From contig CAZFWG010000001.1 of NCBI GenBank assembly GCA_964522525.1, forward strand, positions 51,398-115,397: a DNA stretch of 64,000 nt, written 5' to 3'. The position numbers were made by a program, and so were the translations under genes. This DNA is from CAYUYV01 sp964522525. Lineage in GTDB: Bacteria > Pseudomonadota > Alphaproteobacteria > JAJFIK01. Of the stretch, positions 26,795 to 35,944 are shown piece after piece. Positions within the stretch are counted from its first letter, which is position 1; each line of letters opens with the position of its first letter. The notes below the pieces were generated by a model. That model searched no databases. It saw nothing but the letters and a program-made list of their open reading frames with translations, and was not told the origin of the DNA.

Positions 26795-27757
26795 TCACGA
26801 TTTCACATTTTCGTCTTCCGGGACGGCGGTTTGGCGACCCGGTCGGGTCGTTCGCTGGGCCAGAACAACACCGGCCAGTACCACCGTCCCGCCCAAGGCC
26901 TGCCAGGCGCTTAAGCTTTCGGAAAGGATGAGCCAGCCCAGAAGAGCCGCCGCGACGGGTTCGATCAAAATCACGAGAGCGGACAGGCCGGCCGGCAGAT
27001 GACCGAGGGCAAAGGCCAGGAGGCCCTGGCCGCCGGCATGGGACACCCAGGCAAGACCTGCCAGCACCAGCCAGCCCTCAAGCGTCAGGGGCCACAAGGT
27101 CTCCCCAGCAATGAGCGCCACGGCCAAGAGTACGGCGGCGGTCACAAGCCCCGATCCCATCATCAGGCGAGCCGCGCTCATCCGGTGGCGCAGGGACCGG
27201 ACGGCCAGAACATAGCTGCCGAAAAAGAAAGCCGTGACTAGACCGTAAATGTCTCCGGCCAGATGGTCCGGCTTCAGCGCAAAACTGTCCCCCAGGAGAA
27301 GGACGGCGCCCGCCATGGCGGTGATCAGGCCCAGGACGAAGCCGGCACCGACCCGCTCGCCCAGCAGGAACCACGCCCCGATGGTGACGATGACGGGGGA
27401 GAAATTCGCGAACAGCGTGGCATTGGCGACGCTCGTGTTCAGGATCGACAAGTGCCAGAAGGTTAGATCGCCCGCGAACAGCACGCCGGCGAGAACCAAG
27501 GCGCCCATGTCCCCGGCTGTCAGGCGCCGAGGGCGCCCGGTCCGGCTCTCCGTCCGGCTTGCCCAATGGGCCCAGGCAAAAAGCAAGGGCAGGGCAAGGG
27601 CGACGCGCCAAAAGGCCGTGGCGAAGGGCCCCAATTCGCTCAGGCGCACGAAAATGGGCGAGGCGCCGATCGCGATGGCGCCGAGCAGAAGCGCGGGCAG
27701 GGCCCAGCCGTCGGCGCTTTGCCGGGGCGGTGAAACGGCGCCATCAATTTCCGCCAT
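26795..27757 (-). CDS. EamA/DMT-family transporter
   Basis: A 320-residue inner-membrane protein with ten predicted helices in two EamA repeats, typical of drug/metabolite exporters. Landmarks are GASPIFVRLSELGPFATAFWR in helix 1-2 and ALVILIEPVAAALLGWLIL near the end of the second repeat. The start at 27757 is chosen because GGGAGG lies six bases upstream. The cargo cannot be predicted. It is read toward pyk, 82 bases upstream of it. Confidence 0.86.
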   Translation of the reverse strand: MAEIDGAVSPPRQSADGWALPALLLGAIAIGASPIFVRLSELGPFATAFWRVALALPLLFAWAHWASRTESRTGRPRRLTAGDMGALVLAGVLFAGDLTFWHLSILNTSVANATLFANFSPVIVTIGAWFLLGERVGAGFVLGLITAMAGAVLLLGDSFALKPDHLAGDIYGLVTAFFFGSYVLAVRSLRHRMSAARLMMGSGLVTAAVLLAVALIAGETLWPLTLEGWLVLAGLAWVSHAGGQGLLAFALGHLPAGLSALVILIEPVAAALLGWLILSESLSAWQALGGTVVLAGVVLAQRTTRPGRQTAVPEDENVKS

Positions 27758-27941
27758 GGCCGGCCTCCCGTTCTTTCTGTGCCCCTTTGATTTGGGCGTC
27801 GATTCGTGCCTCTTAAGGGCCCTTGGGCGTCCGCCGAGGACAGCGAGACGGTTGTCCGCTCGGAATGGCCGCAAGGCAAGATCCCGCGTGCGTCTCTCTT
27901 TTCAGAAAAAAGCTGGGTTGCACACCAAGAGAAAGACCGCG

Positions 27942-28754
27942 ATGCATCCTTACCTGGTCCATCTTTCCGACTCCGATAAGGTGCGCTTCGCCCTGTCCTA
28001 TCCCTTTGCCCAGGCACCGGGCTCCTTCGTCTTCGCCGATGGACGGGCCTACAGCCTCACGGCTTTCGATGTGGAGGACTGGCCGGGCGCGCGGATCCTG
28101 GGCGATCGGGACGAGATGGATCTGATGGAAGTCCTGGGCCCCATCCACTATTCGGATCTGGCCGCGCCGCGCTTTCCCGTGCTGGCCGTTGGTTCCAACG
28201 CTTCCCCGGAACAGCTGGCCCGCAAATATGCCGGCACGCGGGACGTGATCCCGACCGTGCGGGTCGAGGTGCATGACCATGCCATTGCCTATGCGGGCCA
28301 GATCGCGGGCTATGGATCCTTCCCGGCGACCCTGCACCATGTGCCGGGGGCCAAGACCTGTGCCTATGTCAATTTCCTGACCGATCAGCAGCGCGATCTG
28401 ATGGATGCGACGGAGACGCTGGGCAAGCATTACGCCTACACGACCTTGGAAGGGGTCGACATTCGCCTTGCGGACGGGACGGGTCTTGAGCATGTCTCCG
28501 GCTATGTGGCGATCCAGGGTGTGCTTGCGAAAGATGGGGAGACGCTGGCCTTGTCGACCATCGAACAAACGGGGCCGGGTCTGGCCATGCGCACCCAGCG
28601 CCAGATCGCCGACTATATTCGCGGCGTGCTGGCGCCCGACCTCACCCTGGAACAATTCGTCCTCGGCCAGATCCAGGACACCGACTTGCGCCATGCCCGG
28701 GAGGCGGCCATGGAAACCCTGGTCGTGCCCACACGGATCGCCACATCAAGATAG
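27942..28754 (+). CDS. Conserved hypothetical protein with gamma-glutamylcyclotransferase-like signature
   Basis: A 270-residue soluble protein. The stretch PVLAVGSNASPEQLARKYAG (residues ~76-95) resembles the Y/VGSN substrate loop of the gamma-glutamylcyclotransferase-like fold. A mid-part with HDHAIAYAGQIAGYGSFPATL is compatible, but I cannot assign an activity. The C-terminus is helical. It lies 35 bases before DUF1244, so the two may be co-transcribed. A longer upstream frame overlaps the divergent transporter gene antisense and is rejected. Confidence 0.6.
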   Translation: MHPYLVHLSDSDKVRFALSYPFAQAPGSFVFADGRAYSLTAFDVEDWPGARILGDRDEMDLMEVLGPIHYSDLAAPRFPVLAVGSNASPEQLARKYAGTRDVIPTVRVEVHDHAIAYAGQIAGYGSFPATLHHVPGAKTCAYVNFLTDQQRDLMDATETLGKHYAYTTLEGVDIRLADGTGLEHVSGYVAIQGVLAKDGETLALSTIEQTGPGLAMRTQRQIADYIRGVLAPDLTLEQFVLGQIQDTDLRHAREAAMETLVVPTRIATSR

Positions 28755-28789
28755 CGTTTTTTCCCACCCCCAAGCAGGAGGTCACATTC

Positions 28790-29101
28790 ATGACGGACCG
28801 TGACGATGTGCAAGCCCTGGAGGCCGCCGCCTTTCGCCGTCTCGTGAACCATCTTCGCGAGCGGCCCGAGGTTCAGAATATCGAGCTGATGACGCTTGCG
28901 GGCTTCTGTCGCAACTGCCTCGCGGATTGGCTCGCCGATGCCGCCCAGGAGACGGGGGCACCCTTGTCGAAGGATGCGGCCCGCGAACATGTCTATGGCA
29001 TGCCCTATGCCGACTGGAAGGCCCAGCATCAGAAACCGGCGACGCCCGAACAGGTGGCGGCCTTCGAGGCGGCGCAAAAGGCCAAGGGCGAATCGGGGTA
29101 A
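28790..29101 (+). CDS. DUF1244 family protein
   Basis: A 103-residue protein matching DUF1244. Its hallmarks are RPEVQNIELMTLAGFCRNCL (residues ~25-44) and VYGMPYADWKAQHQKPATPEQ (~68-88). The Cys-x2-Cys in FCRNCL could bind metal. The family is common in proteobacteria and of unproven function. AGGAGG precedes the start. It sits between the cyclotransferase-like gene and gapR, a neighbourhood conserved in other alphaproteobacteria. Confidence 0.92.
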   Translation: MTDRDDVQALEAAAFRRLVNHLRERPEVQNIELMTLAGFCRNCLADWLADAAQETGAPLSKDAAREHVYGMPYADWKAQHQKPATPEQVAAFEAAQKAKGESG

Positions 29102-29176
29102 ACAAAGAGTTAACGGCTTGGGTGCGGCTCGCATCCTGCGCTGTTCCCGCCCCATTTTTCCCAAAGGAGCCCTGCC

Positions 29177-29476
29177 ATGGACTCTGCCGCCCCCAATGGC
29201 GCCGCCACGAGCGGTGACAATGCCGCCGCCCCCAAATCCGTCGGCGGCGTCTCCACGGGCCAGCTCAAATCCGTCATTGAGCGGATCGAACGTTTGGAAG
29301 AAGAAAAGGCCGCCATCGCCGCCGACATCAAGGATGTCTTTGCGGAGGCCAAGGCCAATGGCTTTGATCCCAAAATCCTGCGTCAGGTGCTGAAGATCCG
29401 CAAAATGGACAAGGCCGACCGGGACGAACAGGAAGCCATCCTCGATCTTTATCTAAGTGCGCTCGGCATGGCGTGA
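29177..29476 (+). CDS. gapR: Nucleoid-associated protein GapR (DUF2312)
   Basis: A 99-residue protein. After a variable 24-residue Ala/Pro-rich leader comes the whole DUF2312 domain, TGQLKSVIERIERLEEEKAA, then IAADIKDVFAEAKANGFD and the IRKMDKADRDEQEAI helix. In Caulobacter GapR forms dimers of dimers that clamp overtwisted, AT-rich DNA ahead of RNA polymerase and the replisome, stimulating topoisomerases. The AAAGGAG site is about nine bases before the start. A TAAA-N7-TTAA sequence upstream (from about 29100) only weakly resembles a CtrA box. Confidence 0.93.
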   Translation: MDSAAPNGAATSGDNAAAPKSVGGVSTGQLKSVIERIERLEEEKAAIAADIKDVFAEAKANGFDPKILRQVLKIRKMDKADRDEQEAILDLYLSALGMA

Positions 29477-29552
29477 GCCCTGGGCCCGCCGTCGTGCTGT
29501 TTTCCCGGCCCTGATTACCTGCTACCATAGACGGGTTTAGGGAAGGGAAACC

Positions 29553-31190
29553 ATGACGGTGTTGATCCGTATCGTTGCGGTATCGTGCCTGCTGCATGTT
29601 TTTTTGAGCATCGCTCCGGCCGCCTGGGCGCGGACCGGCACGGAGGGTTTCGTCAGCGTCGATGGACGGCTCGCCTTCAATGCGGATGGCATGGTTTCCG
29701 GTCGCCATGAAATCAGGGTCAATGTTCACGGTAAGGACATCAAGCGCGGCATCTTTTTGAATTTTCCCCGCCATCTCGGCCGGATCTCCAATGTCATGGT
29801 TACCCGCGATGGAGCGCGGGAGCCTTTTTTCTGGGCGGGCGGTGGCAAAAGGGACCTGCGCACCGGCACCAAAGATGTCCGTCTTGAGCCCGGCCTCCAC
29901 GACTATGTCATCACCTATCGGATCAAGCGTCCTTTCGCACCGGGCCCGTCCGGCGCGCCGATGTTCCGCTGGCGTCCTTTCATGCTGGACAGCGACCTGC
30001 CCTGGGAGCGGGCGTCCCTGGACGTGACATGGCCGGCAGGCATGGCGCCTGAAGGGATGAGCCCGGACGCGCAAAACATCGCCTACCGATGGCGGGGGTC
30101 TTTGGGTGGTCCCGGCGATGGCGATGTCCTCAGCGGGTCGGTGAGCTTGGTCTGGGCAGCGGGCACCTTCCCCGAAATCGCCTTTCAGACTGTCGGCCAC
30201 AGCCGGCCGCTGCGCTATGGCGCGCCGTCCTTGGCTTTGCTCATCCTCCTGGTCTTCCACTTGACCTGGCGGGCCGTCGGCCGTGACCGCCGGCCCGGTG
30301 TCATTCAGATCGAAGGGGAGGTGCCGGCCGGCATTTCACCGGCCGCCGCGCGCTATATCCGGCGCATGCGATCGGATCTGACCACCAATCTGACCGCCCT
30401 TGTCAGTCTCACGACAAAAGGGGCCATCTCCCTGGAGCGGACAGACCGTGAGCTGACGATTCGCGATATCGGCGGTTCCCGCGAGCAGGGCGCGTCGATC
30501 GAGGAAAGAGCGCTCGTCAAGGCGCTTTTTGAACGGGGGCCGCAAGTGACCGTCCGGCCGGGAAAGGGGCGGATCGGACGGGCCTTCGGTCGCGTGGGTC
30601 AATCCTTGAGCGACCAATATCGGGGACGGATGTTCAAGCGGAATCTGGGACCCTGGACATGGTGTGTGTTGTTGGTGGGGGCGCTCGCCATCTGGGTTGC
30701 CTTCCGGGTTGTTGCGCAGACCCAGCTCGATCGTCCGGACACGTTCGGCATCGCTCTGGGTATTGCCAGCGTGATGGCGGCGCAAATCGGCGGCCTTGCC
30801 TATCTGAACTATTTCAAGGCGCCGACGCGACAGGGCCGAGCCGTCATGGACCGGATCGAAGGCCTGCACCGCTATCTGGCTGAAGACAGCCCGTTGCGGG
30901 AAAGCGAGGCGACGGTCGACCATTTCTTCGAGCTTTTGCCCTATGCCGTCGCTCTTGATGACGAGGAGGCCTGGGAGAAGCGGTTCGGTGATCATCTTCC
31001 GAGCTCGGATGAAAACACGGAAATGAGCGCCCTGCTGCGGTGGTACCGCGCCATCAGGGCGCGAGATGATGGGGCGGCCGCGACCCTGTCCGCGGCGATG
31101 ATCCCGATCATGGCCGCCTCCACCGCATCAGGCTCCAGCAGTTCAAGCGGTTTTTCCGGCGGCGGGGGCGGATCGGCCGGCGGCTGGTAG
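29553..31190 (+). CDS. DUF2207 domain membrane protein
   Basis: A 545-residue protein with a signal peptide (residues 1-26, ending AWA) and a DUF2207 beta-rich extracytoplasmic domain to ~residue 225. One helix (~228-245) and a further pair (~370-415) follow. It ends in a Ser/Gly-rich tail, SSGFSGGGGGSAGGW, the typical ending of this family. The start has AGGGAAGGG upstream. The function of DUF2207 proteins is unknown; a cell-envelope role is inferred from topology. It converges on a dehydrogenase with a 6-bp gap. Confidence 0.9.
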   Translation: MTVLIRIVAVSCLLHVFLSIAPAAWARTGTEGFVSVDGRLAFNADGMVSGRHEIRVNVHGKDIKRGIFLNFPRHLGRISNVMVTRDGAREPFFWAGGGKRDLRTGTKDVRLEPGLHDYVITYRIKRPFAPGPSGAPMFRWRPFMLDSDLPWERASLDVTWPAGMAPEGMSPDAQNIAYRWRGSLGGPGDGDVLSGSVSLVWAAGTFPEIAFQTVGHSRPLRYGAPSLALLILLVFHLTWRAVGRDRRPGVIQIEGEVPAGISPAAARYIRRMRSDLTTNLTALVSLTTKGAISLERTDRELTIRDIGGSREQGASIEERALVKALFERGPQVTVRPGKGRIGRAFGRVGQSLSDQYRGRMFKRNLGPWTWCVLLVGALAIWVAFRVVAQTQLDRPDTFGIALGIASVMAAQIGGLAYLNYFKAPTRQGRAVMDRIEGLHRYLAEDSPLRESEATVDHFFELLPYAVALDDEEAWEKRFGDHLPSSDENTEMSALLRWYRAIRARDDGAAATLSAAMIPIMAASTASGSSSSSGFSGGGGGSAGGW

Positions 31191-31196
31191 ACCCGT

Positions 31197-32240
31197 TCAG
31201 GGAACCGTGGGGGCATGCAAGGGCGCCCGTTGCACCGCGACATAGAGGGCATCGCTGGTCCAGGCGTCGGGCGCTGCATCCCAGGCATGAATTTCCGTCG
31301 GCACATGATCCGGGCGGAAACCACAGGCACCCCAGGCGTGGAGGGCGCCGTCGCGCCCGACCCGGCAGTCGGGCCGTCCAATGTCCCAGCGGACGCCCTT
31401 CTGATAGAGCGCACCCGTGTCCACATTCGGCGATGCATCGACCGCATAGGTGACACTTGTCACCGCCCCGGCGGGTGCGACCACGCGGAACGCGTGCTCA
31501 AGGGCCGCCGCGAAGGGCAGCGCCACCACGACGATATCAAAGGGCCCATCGCCCAGATCTTCCGGGGTTTCGCTGACCCGGGCGCCGTAGCTCCTGGCCA
31601 GATCGCGGCGCCGATGATCCGGGTCCGAATAGGCCACATCGCCCGCGCCCAGGCTCACCGCCAATCCGGCCGCATAAAGACCGATCGTGCCCGGCAGGCC
31701 ACTGATCACGAGGACCGTGCCGCCCGGTCTTTCCCGTAATTGGGGGGCGACGGCGCGCCAGGCGTCGGTTGCCATGTCCGACGCGCCGATCAGTTGGGCC
31801 GGATCCTTGACCGGGGGCAGGGCGCTCAGCATGCCATCGGCGAAGGGCACACGGACGAGATCGGCCACGCCGCCGCCAAATCCCCCCGCCCGGCCCATGC
31901 CATAGGATGCGCCGAAAGGCACGGATTGGCAGCGTCCCGTGGCGCCGCGCCGGCAGGCCGAACAGACGCCACAGGAAATCTGTGCAGGTACGAACACCTG
32001 CTGTCCGATGTGCCACTTGCGGGCGGCGTCTTCGCCGAGGTCGACAATCTCTCCGATGATTTCATGGCCAATGGGCTCGCCCGAAGCCAGCGGCGCCAGG
32101 CCTGTGACATAGGCCACATCCAAATCGCATCGACCGGCGACAATGGGTCGGATAAGGGCTTCGCCCGGTCCCTGAATCATGGGATCCACAACCTCACGCC
32201 ATTCGAGGCGGCCCGCTTCAACGAAAACCAAATGTCTCAT
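31197..32240 (-). CDS. Zinc-dependent alcohol dehydrogenase-like protein (MDR family)
   Basis: A 347-residue medium-chain dehydrogenase/reductase. The catalytic-zinc region GRCDLDVAY and GHEIIGEI are present. A structural-zinc loop (SCGVCSACRRGATGRC) is seen near residues 90-105. The nucleotide fold has VISGLPGTIGLYAAGL. The exact substrate is unknown. The start at 32240 has GGGGAAG upstream. Its 5' end faces the enoyl-CoA isomerase gene across an AT-rich divergent promoter with a TetR-type palindrome, suggesting joint regulation. Confidence 0.85.
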   Translation of the reverse strand: MRHLVFVEAGRLEWREVVDPMIQGPGEALIRPIVAGRCDLDVAYVTGLAPLASGEPIGHEIIGEIVDLGEDAARKWHIGQQVFVPAQISCGVCSACRRGATGRCQSVPFGASYGMGRAGGFGGGVADLVRVPFADGMLSALPPVKDPAQLIGASDMATDAWRAVAPQLRERPGGTVLVISGLPGTIGLYAAGLAVSLGAGDVAYSDPDHRRRDLARSYGARVSETPEDLGDGPFDIVVVALPFAAALEHAFRVVAPAGAVTSVTYAVDASPNVDTGALYQKGVRWDIGRPDCRVGRDGALHAWGACGFRPDHVPTEIHAWDAAPDAWTSDALYVAVQRAPLHAPTVP

Positions 32241-32326
32241 GGCTTTTTCTTCCCCAAGCCACGCATGGCGCCCTAGAAAAAAACGAATGAACCCACCATA
32301 AATCAATTAGTTAACACGAATATACC

Positions 32327-32361
32327 GACCGGTCTAGCACATTAAGAGACTGGCATATAAT
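32327..32361 (+). promoter_or_regulatory. Promoter with overlapping TetR-type operator
   Basis: GACCGGTC (32327-32334), within the wider TACCGACCGGTCTA, is a palindrome of the style bound by TetR-family repressors of fatty-acid and related genes. TATAAT at 32356-32361 is a perfect -10 box. The operator covers the expected -35 position, which itself matches poorly, so repression by blocking polymerase is the likely mode. Confidence 0.5.
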
Positions 32362-32428
32362 GGTCGCTTCACGGCAAAATCAGGGCATGGAAGTGACGGG
32401 GATAGCGTTAGCCAGTGGAGTCATCTCA

Positions 32429-33217
32429 ATGACCTATCAAACAATGCGGCTCGACAAAGAAGCCGGCCTCGCGCGCATCACCTTTACGCGGCCTGATGCG
32501 GCGAATGCTGTGTCTCCGCAATTTGCCAAGGACCTGCTGGCGGCGGCCCGAAGCCTCCACTACGGATCCTCAGCGCGGGCCGTGCTCCTGGTTGCCGAGG
32601 GACCGGTCTTTTGTGCCGGCGGAGACCTCAAGACCTTCGCGGCGGCGGGCGCGGCGTTACCCCGTACCCTGAGCGCCATGATCGACGATCTTCATGCGGC
32701 GCTTCAGATCCTGGCGGAGTTGGACGCGCCGATCGTGGCGGCGGTCTCCGGGTCCGCGGGCGGGGCCGGCCTGTCCCTCGTGGCGATGAGCGATATCGTG
32801 ATTGCCTCGGACAATGCCAAATTCGTCATGGCCTATACTGGGGCTGGTTTGTCCCCCGATGGCGGCTCGACCTGGTTCCTGCCGCGGGTTCTCGGCGTGC
32901 GTCGGGCGGCGGAGCTGATGCTGCTCAATCGTCCGCTTACGGCGCAAGAGGCTCTCGATTGGGGATTGATCACCCGCGTTGTCGCGGAGGATCAGTTGAT
33001 GGGCGAGGCGGAAAAGACAGCGCAGCAATTGAGCCAGGGTCCCACGCGGGCCTTTGGGCGGGTGCGTCATCTCCTGCAAAACACCTTCACCGGGTCCTTT
33101 GCCGATCAGCTGGCCCGGGAAAAGGCCAGCATTGTGGGCATGGCGGGCACCAAGGACGGCCAGGAAGGCATCCACGCCTTTGTCGAGAAGCGCAAGCCCA
33201 GCTTCACCGGACAATAA
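32429..33217 (+). CDS. Enoyl-CoA hydratase/isomerase family protein (PaaG-like)
   Basis: A 262-residue crotonase-fold enzyme for a step of acyl-CoA degradation. The oxyanion-hole elements VFCAGGDLKTF and SGSAGGAGLSL are intact. In GLSPDGGSTWFLPR the catalytic position carries Asp rather than the hydratase Glu, as in PaaG-type Delta3-Delta2 isomerases. The start at 32429 has GTGGAG eight bases upstream; the frame's upstream extension overlaps the promoter. A thiolase gene follows 78 bases later in the same direction. Confidence 0.88.
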   Translation: MTYQTMRLDKEAGLARITFTRPDAANAVSPQFAKDLLAAARSLHYGSSARAVLLVAEGPVFCAGGDLKTFAAAGAALPRTLSAMIDDLHAALQILAELDAPIVAAVSGSAGGAGLSLVAMSDIVIASDNAKFVMAYTGAGLSPDGGSTWFLPRVLGVRRAAELMLLNRPLTAQEALDWGLITRVVAEDQLMGEAEKTAQQLSQGPTRAFGRVRHLLQNTFTGSFADQLAREKASIVGMAGTKDGQEGIHAFVEKRKPSFTGQ

Positions 33218-33295
33218 GGCCGGGGTTGGAATCCGCGTCCGCACGGCCCATGCTGGGTCCCAATGGACCGGTTTGAAACAGGGGAGACGCCAGCC

Positions 33296-34531
33296 ATGCC
33301 TGACGCTTTGATTATTGACGCTTGCCGCACGCCTCGGGGTATCGGGAAACCGGGCAAAGGGGCCCTGACGGAAATCCACCCCCAGCAATTGGGCGCCGCG
33401 GTGCTCAAGGCGATTGCCGAGCGCAACAATATCGACACCGAGGCCGTCGAGGATGTCATCTGGGGTACCTCCTCCCAGCGGGGCACCCAATCCGGTGACC
33501 TGGGACGCATGGCCGCCCTTGATGCGGGCTACTCGATCAAATCGAGCGGCGTGACCCTGGATCGCTTCTGCGGTTCCGGCATCACCTCCGTCAATTTCGC
33601 GGCCCAGGCGGTCATGTCCGGCATGGAAGATCTCGTGGTGGCCGGCGGCACCGAGATGATGTCGCTCCATGGCCAGCATTCGAGCGGTCAGCCCCCGATG
33701 ATGGATTCCGGCAATCTGCGTCTGCGTGCCCGACATCCCCAGACCCAGCAGGGCGTGGCGGCCGATGCCATCGCCACCATTGAGGGCATCTCCCGCTATG
33801 CGGTGGATCAGCTCGCCTATGTCAGCCAGATGCGCGCCAAGCACGCGATCGAGAACGGTCATTTCGACAAGGCGCTCGTGCCCGTCTATCACGAGGACGG
33901 ACGGTTGGCGCTCGACAAGGAAGAGTTCCCGCGCCCGACCACGACCTTGGAAGCGCTCGCCGCGCTCAAGCCCTCTTTTGAGCAGCTTGCGGATTTTCCC
34001 CTCAATGATGAAGGCCTGACCTACCGCCAGCTCGTGCTTGCGAAATACCCGGATCTTGAGATCACCCACATCCACACCCCCGGCAATTCCTCCGGCGTGG
34101 TCGATGGCGCGGCGGCCGTCCTGGTCGCATCCCCCGACTACGTCAAGGCCCATGGCTTGAAGCCCCGGGCGCGGGTCGTGGCCATGGCCAATATGGGCGA
34201 TTGTCCCACCCTGATGTTGAATGCCCCCGTGCCGGCGGCCCGCAAGGTGCTGGAAAAGGCCGGGCTTTCGATCATGGACATCGATCTCTTCGAGATCAAC
34301 GAGGCCTTCGGTGTGGTGGCCGAGAAATTCATCCGGGATCTGAACCTGGATCGCGACAAAGTCAATGTGAATGGTGGGGCCATGGCGCTGGGCCATCCCA
34401 TCGGCGCCACGGGCTCGATCCTGATCGGCACGATCCTCGATGAACTGGAGCGGCGCGATCTCCATCGCGGCCTCGTCACCATGTGCGCCGCTGGCGGCAT
34501 GGCGCCCGCAATTATCATCGAACGGGTCTGA
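33296..34531 (+). CDS. Acetyl-CoA acetyltransferase (thiolase)
   Basis: A 411-residue thiolase that splits 3-ketoacyl-CoA or condenses acetyl-CoA. The nucleophile is Cys92 in LDRFCGSGI. The GHPIGATG His motif and the second cysteine in MCAAGGMAPA are intact, as is NEAFGVVAEKF. The length is normal for the family. GGGGAGACG lies upstream of the ATG at 33296. It follows the PaaG-like gene and likely shares its promoter, giving a small acyl-CoA degradation unit. Confidence 0.94.
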   Translation: MPDALIIDACRTPRGIGKPGKGALTEIHPQQLGAAVLKAIAERNNIDTEAVEDVIWGTSSQRGTQSGDLGRMAALDAGYSIKSSGVTLDRFCGSGITSVNFAAQAVMSGMEDLVVAGGTEMMSLHGQHSSGQPPMMDSGNLRLRARHPQTQQGVAADAIATIEGISRYAVDQLAYVSQMRAKHAIENGHFDKALVPVYHEDGRLALDKEEFPRPTTTLEALAALKPSFEQLADFPLNDEGLTYRQLVLAKYPDLEITHIHTPGNSSGVVDGAAAVLVASPDYVKAHGLKPRARVVAMANMGDCPTLMLNAPVPAARKVLEKAGLSIMDIDLFEINEAFGVVAEKFIRDLNLDRDKVNVNGGAMALGHPIGATGSILIGTILDELERRDLHRGLVTMCAAGGMAPAIIIERV

Positions 34532-34674
34532 GCGCGCCCCGATCAAACCAGCCAAGGCCCGTCCTGATCTCCGTACAGGGCGGGTCTACGCACGTCCTGT
34601 GAGGCAACGCCTGGAGCCTTGGGGGGAGAGACAATGGCGTCTCGGAAAAATTCCTATCCGGAAGATCGGCATGT

Positions 34675-35070
34675 TCACGTCGCAGACAATATGTCCGTGT
34701 GCGTGAAATCATCGCCCTTGAACAGCAAGGGCCGGCCCGTCTCCTTGCTCAGCGCATAGGCAAAACAGTCTCCAAAATTGAGACCGGCGCGATGACGGCC
34801 CTTGCCGTATTGAGCATAAGCCATGCGGGCCAAACGGGTGTGGGAAAGGGTAACCGGCTCGATCCGGATGGCGCTTTCTTCCATGAAGGCTTCGAATTTC
34901 TGGACGGCGACAACGTTGTTCTTGCCGTCGATGCGAATGGCGACCTCCTGGAAATTGACGGCCGACATGCAGCAATCTTCGGCCTGATCCAGGGCCTCGA
35001 CGAAGAGGCGTGCTTCTTCTTCCTGGAACAGGATGGCCAGCAGCGCGGAGGCGTCGACGACGATTTTCAT
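34675..35070 (-). CDS. vapC: Type II toxin, PIN-domain VapC ribonuclease
   Basis: A 131-residue PIN-domain endoribonuclease. The acidic metal-binding residues are present: Asp6 (VVDASALL), Glu42 (NFQEVAI) and Asp101 (NFGDCFAYA). A late GDDF adds a fourth candidate. VapC toxins cut tRNA or rRNA and are silenced by VapB. Its start overlaps the antitoxin stop by four bases (ATGA), so the two are translationally coupled. Confidence 0.93.
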   Translation of the reverse strand: MKIVVDASALLAILFQEEEARLFVEALDQAEDCCMSAVNFQEVAIRIDGKNNVVAVQKFEAFMEESAIRIEPVTLSHTRLARMAYAQYGKGRHRAGLNFGDCFAYALSKETGRPLLFKGDDFTHTDILSAT

Positions 35071-35357
35071 GATCGCGGTCGGGAAGACCCCTCCACCGGC
35101 AGACCCGTGTCGTCATAGAGGTCGGCATGGTCAGCCGATGTCTCGCCCTTGATGTCCAGAGCATCAGCGCAGTCCCGCGCCAGGGCCATGAGGCTGTCGA
35201 CCCGGTCCTTGCGTGTCTTGGCTTTCGCTGCCCCTTCGACCCGGTCCAATTTCTCGCGGATCGCCGCACGGACGGCGTCGGTGATCGTGCTTCCAGTCAG
35301 CGCGGCCAGCCGTTTTGCCTCTTCATGGGCTTCCGGGTCTTTGATGTTCAATGGCAC
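35067..35357 (-). CDS. vapB: VapB-type antitoxin (Rv0623-like)
   Basis: A 96-residue protein. The N-terminal half, HEEAKRLAALTGSTITDAVR, resembles the ribbon-helix-helix DNA-binding part of Rv0623-type antitoxins. The acidic C-terminus (HADLYDDTGLPVEG) would lie in the toxin groove. The start is a GTG at 35357, with AGGAGG upstream. It would bind and repress its own promoter. It precedes vapC, the usual order, and lies between the thiolase and EVE genes. Confidence 0.9.
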   Translation of the reverse strand: MPLNIKDPEAHEEAKRLAALTGSTITDAVRAAIREKLDRVEGAAKAKTRKDRVDSLMALARDCADALDIKGETSADHADLYDDTGLPVEGSSRPRS

Positions 35358-35429
35358 TGTCTGTTCCTCCTATCCTGAAAGAATGGAGGAAAGGTGTAAA
35401 AATTCAAGCCGTCTCAGCACTCGGGGTGT

Positions 35430-35855
35430 TCAAGGCGCCGGATCGAGGCCGCCCTTGGCGCAGATATGGCGCCATTCCTCCGGGCTGATCGGCGTCACCG
35501 ACAGACGGGACTGGCGCACCAGCGCCATTTCCGACAGGGCCGGGTCGGCCTTGATGTCGGCCAGGGTCACGGGGCTGGGCATGGGGCTGACGGCCTTCAC
35601 GGTGACGAGCCCGAAGCGGCCGCTGGCATCCGTGGGGTCCGGGGCATATTCCTTGATCACTTCCACCACGCCGACGATCTGCTTCTCGTTCACGGAGTGA
35701 TAGAAGAAGCCCAGGTCGCCCTTCTTCATGGCCTTCATATTGTTCGAGGCCTGATGGTTTCGGACACCGTCCCAGCCTTCGCCCTTGGCGCCCTTCTTGA
35801 CCTGATCGTCCCAGGACCAGGTGCCGGGTTCCGATTTGAACAACCAATAGGCCAT
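35430..35855 (-). CDS. EVE domain protein
   Basis: A 141-residue single-domain PUA-like protein. It has the opening MAYWLFKSEPGTWSWDDQ, the GVRNHQASNNMK loop and the FFYHSVNEKQIVG core. The family binds modified bases in DNA or RNA, and its members are often linked to tRNA or stress functions. The aromatic binding pocket appears intact. It is read toward vapB but separated by 72 bases, and probably belongs to its own unit. Confidence 0.95.
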   Translation of the reverse strand: MAYWLFKSEPGTWSWDDQVKKGAKGEGWDGVRNHQASNNMKAMKKGDLGFFYHSVNEKQIVGVVEVIKEYAPDPTDASGRFGLVTVKAVSPMPSPVTLADIKADPALSEMALVRQSRLSVTPISPEEWRHICAKGGLDPAP

Positions 35856-35944
35856 GAACCTTTTCCTTTTCGCCGCCGTGGCCGGGCTTGTCAGCTTTCT
35901 CTAGGGTTACGGGCGGATTTCATCAAGGGCCCGCGACCCATTCA

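Noticed and set aside
29098..29112. TAAA-N7-TTAA upstream of gapR as a CtrA site
   Set aside because: One mismatch in a short AT-rich tract; too weak to list as a feature.
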